From CAYYFX01 sp964571855 (lineage in GTDB: Bacteria; ARS69): 64,000 nucleotides of DNA. The notes beneath the pieces are model-generated. The model worked only from the letters and a program-made list of their open reading frames with translations. It had not been told where the DNA came from and made no database searches. The stretch spans positions 10,514 to 74,513 of the forward strand of contig CAZNDO010000018.1 in NCBI GenBank assembly GCA_964571855.1, given 5' to 3'. A program made the translations under genes and the position numbers. This document shows positions 63,148-64,000 of the stretch, one piece after another. Within the stretch, counting starts at the first letter, position 1; every line of letters begins with the position of its first letter.

Positions 63148-63939
63148 GTGGGCCGGCACGCGGGCGTCCTCTTCGCGTACCTGGGGCAGTTCCTGAAGGC
63201 GCGGCTGGCGTACCGCGCGGACTTCCTCGTGGACTCCCTCGCCGTGCTCGGCTCCTTCGCGGTCAACCTGGCGTTCCTGGGCGTGATCTACACGAAGATC
63301 CGCACGCTGGACGGCTGGACGCTGGAGCAGATGGTGTTCGTGTACGGCTTCTCGCTGGTGCCGCTGGGGCTGTTCAACCTGGTCAGCCCGAACCTGTGGT
63401 CCTTCAGCGAGCGTCACCTCGTGGAGGGATGCTTCGACCGCGTGCTGCTCCGCCCGCTGCACCCGGTGTTCCAGATCCTGTTCGAGTCCTTCCACCCCGC
63501 GGCGCTGGCCGAGGTGGCCCTCGGCCTCGGGCTGATGGCCACCGCCGCCGCGCGCATGGACCTGACCTTCGCTCCGCTGGACGTGCTGCTCTTCCCCGTC
63601 CTCGCCCTCTCCGCGGCCGCGGTCTACCTGGGCGTGTTCCTGCTCCTCACGTCCGTGTCCTTCTGGTTCGAGGACCGCCTGGGCGTGGGCCCGCCCGTCT
63701 ACAACATGATCCGCTTCGCCCGCTACCCGGTCACGATCTACCACCCGGCCGTGCAGTTCCTGCTCTCGTGGATCATCCCTTTCGCGTTCGCCGCCTTCTA
63801 CCCCGCCACGCCGTTCCTGGGCGTGCCGACCTACCGCGCGTTCGCGCTCCTGACCCCGTTGATGGGCGCGGCCTGCCTGACCGCCGCCCTCTGGGCCTTC
63901 TCCCGCGGCGCGCGGAGGTATGCGAGCACGGGGCACTGA
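63148..63939 (+). CDS. ABC-2 family transporter permease subunit 2
   Basis: The 263-aa protein begins with a GTG one base after the previous stop. Six hydrophobic segments are visible, including DFLVDSLAVLGSFAVNLAFL, FVYGFSLVPLGLFNLV and LLFPVLALSAAAVYLGVFLL. The segment ERHLVEGCFDRVLLRPLHPVFQIL is typical of ABC-2 permeases that pair with a second one. It completes the exporter. The gene ends 61 bases before the window edge. Confidence 0.85.
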   Translation: MGRHAGVLFAYLGQFLKARLAYRADFLVDSLAVLGSFAVNLAFLGVIYTKIRTLDGWTLEQMVFVYGFSLVPLGLFNLVSPNLWSFSERHLVEGCFDRVLLRPLHPVFQILFESFHPAALAEVALGLGLMATAAARMDLTFAPLDVLLFPVLALSAAAVYLGVFLLLTSVSFWFEDRLGVGPPVYNMIRFARYPVTIYHPAVQFLLSWIIPFAFAAFYPATPFLGVPTYRAFALLTPLMGAACLTAALWAFSRGARRYASTGH

Positions 63940-63940
63940 G

Positions 63941-63957
63941 TCCCGTGACTCACGGGA
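63941..63957. terminator. Palindrome just after the ABC-2 operon
   Basis: TCCCGTGA-C-TCACGGGA is a perfect 8-bp inverted repeat with a single central base, two bases after the final stop codon. The loop is too small for a good RNA hairpin unless the closing pairs open, so it may be a terminator or a protein site for the next gene. Confidence 0.35.
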
Positions 63958-64000
63958 TCGCCTCGGCAGTGACACCGGACTCGGGCGAGCCCGCGGCGCG

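Overview
The window is GC-rich (roughly 70% by eye), gene-dense and bacterial, with no rRNA, tRNA, CRISPR array, insertion sequence or phage module that I can recognise. Signal peptides, lipoproteins and several outer-membrane beta-barrel proteins indicate a diderm. Secreted proteins ending in a FlgD-like/'GVYFLR' sorting tail, LVIVD 'choice-of-anchor B' proteins and very large multihaem cytochromes together resemble Candidatus Eisenbacteria or another FCB-related lineage. This placement is inferred from protein style; no marker gene is present to prove it.

Layout. 1-2.6 kb: an outer-membrane barrel gene translationally coupled to a 12-haem cytochrome. 2.7-8.9 kb: a VIT/VWA surface protein divergent from an ECF sigma factor, its zinc-finger anti-sigma and a secreted sorting-tail protein, then a small barrel protein. 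9-13.7 kb: a six-gene minus-strand housekeeping run (purD, purE, tsaC, an arginine-phosphatase-like gene, glyA, DinB). 14-20.8 kb: a giant DUF3160 protein, a DUF4386 membrane protein and a zinc-ribbon serine/threonine kinase with a polytopic tail. 20.9-25.7 kb: glutamate dehydrogenase followed by an unusual GAF/PEP-synthase-like/nucleotidyltransferase fusion, a 60-aa protein and a 29-aa apparent relic of a nucleotidyltransferase. 25.8-34.8 kb: the most striking locus, a six-gene operon encoding a b-type membrane cytochrome, an FAD/Fe-S oxidoreductase, three cytochromes with 20, 25 and 16 CXXCH motifs, and an outer-membrane barrel. 34.9-38.6 kb: gatC-gatA-gatB and an NlpC/P60 lipoprotein. 38.7-44.7 kb: two small exported proteins, fbaB, an MltF-like lytic transglycosylase, and a homocysteine methyltransferase/MTHFR fusion. 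44.9-53.8 kb: a secreted TIM-barrel-like protein, a MarR-type regulator and three LVIVD proteins. 54-59.5 kb: a GlmU-like protein, a DUF1460 amidase-like protein, two unknowns, a TPR lipoprotein and a NIF3 protein. 59.6-63.9 kb: a membrane glycosyltransferase-like protein with a three-gene ABC-2 exporter.

How it works together. The 25.8-34.8 kb operon can be read as one electron path: cytosolic NAD(P)H or quinol to the b-type cytochrome and Fe-S/FAD protein, then periplasmic and surface multihaem cytochromes, then the outer-membrane barrel. Three consecutive genes carry 61 haem motifs, and the first locus repeats the barrel-plus-cytochrome idea with 12 more. The 16- and 25-haem proteins are paralogues that differ by exactly three 3-haem modules (651 bp). 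Most genes within operons overlap by four bases (ATGA or GTGA), implying pervasive translational coupling.
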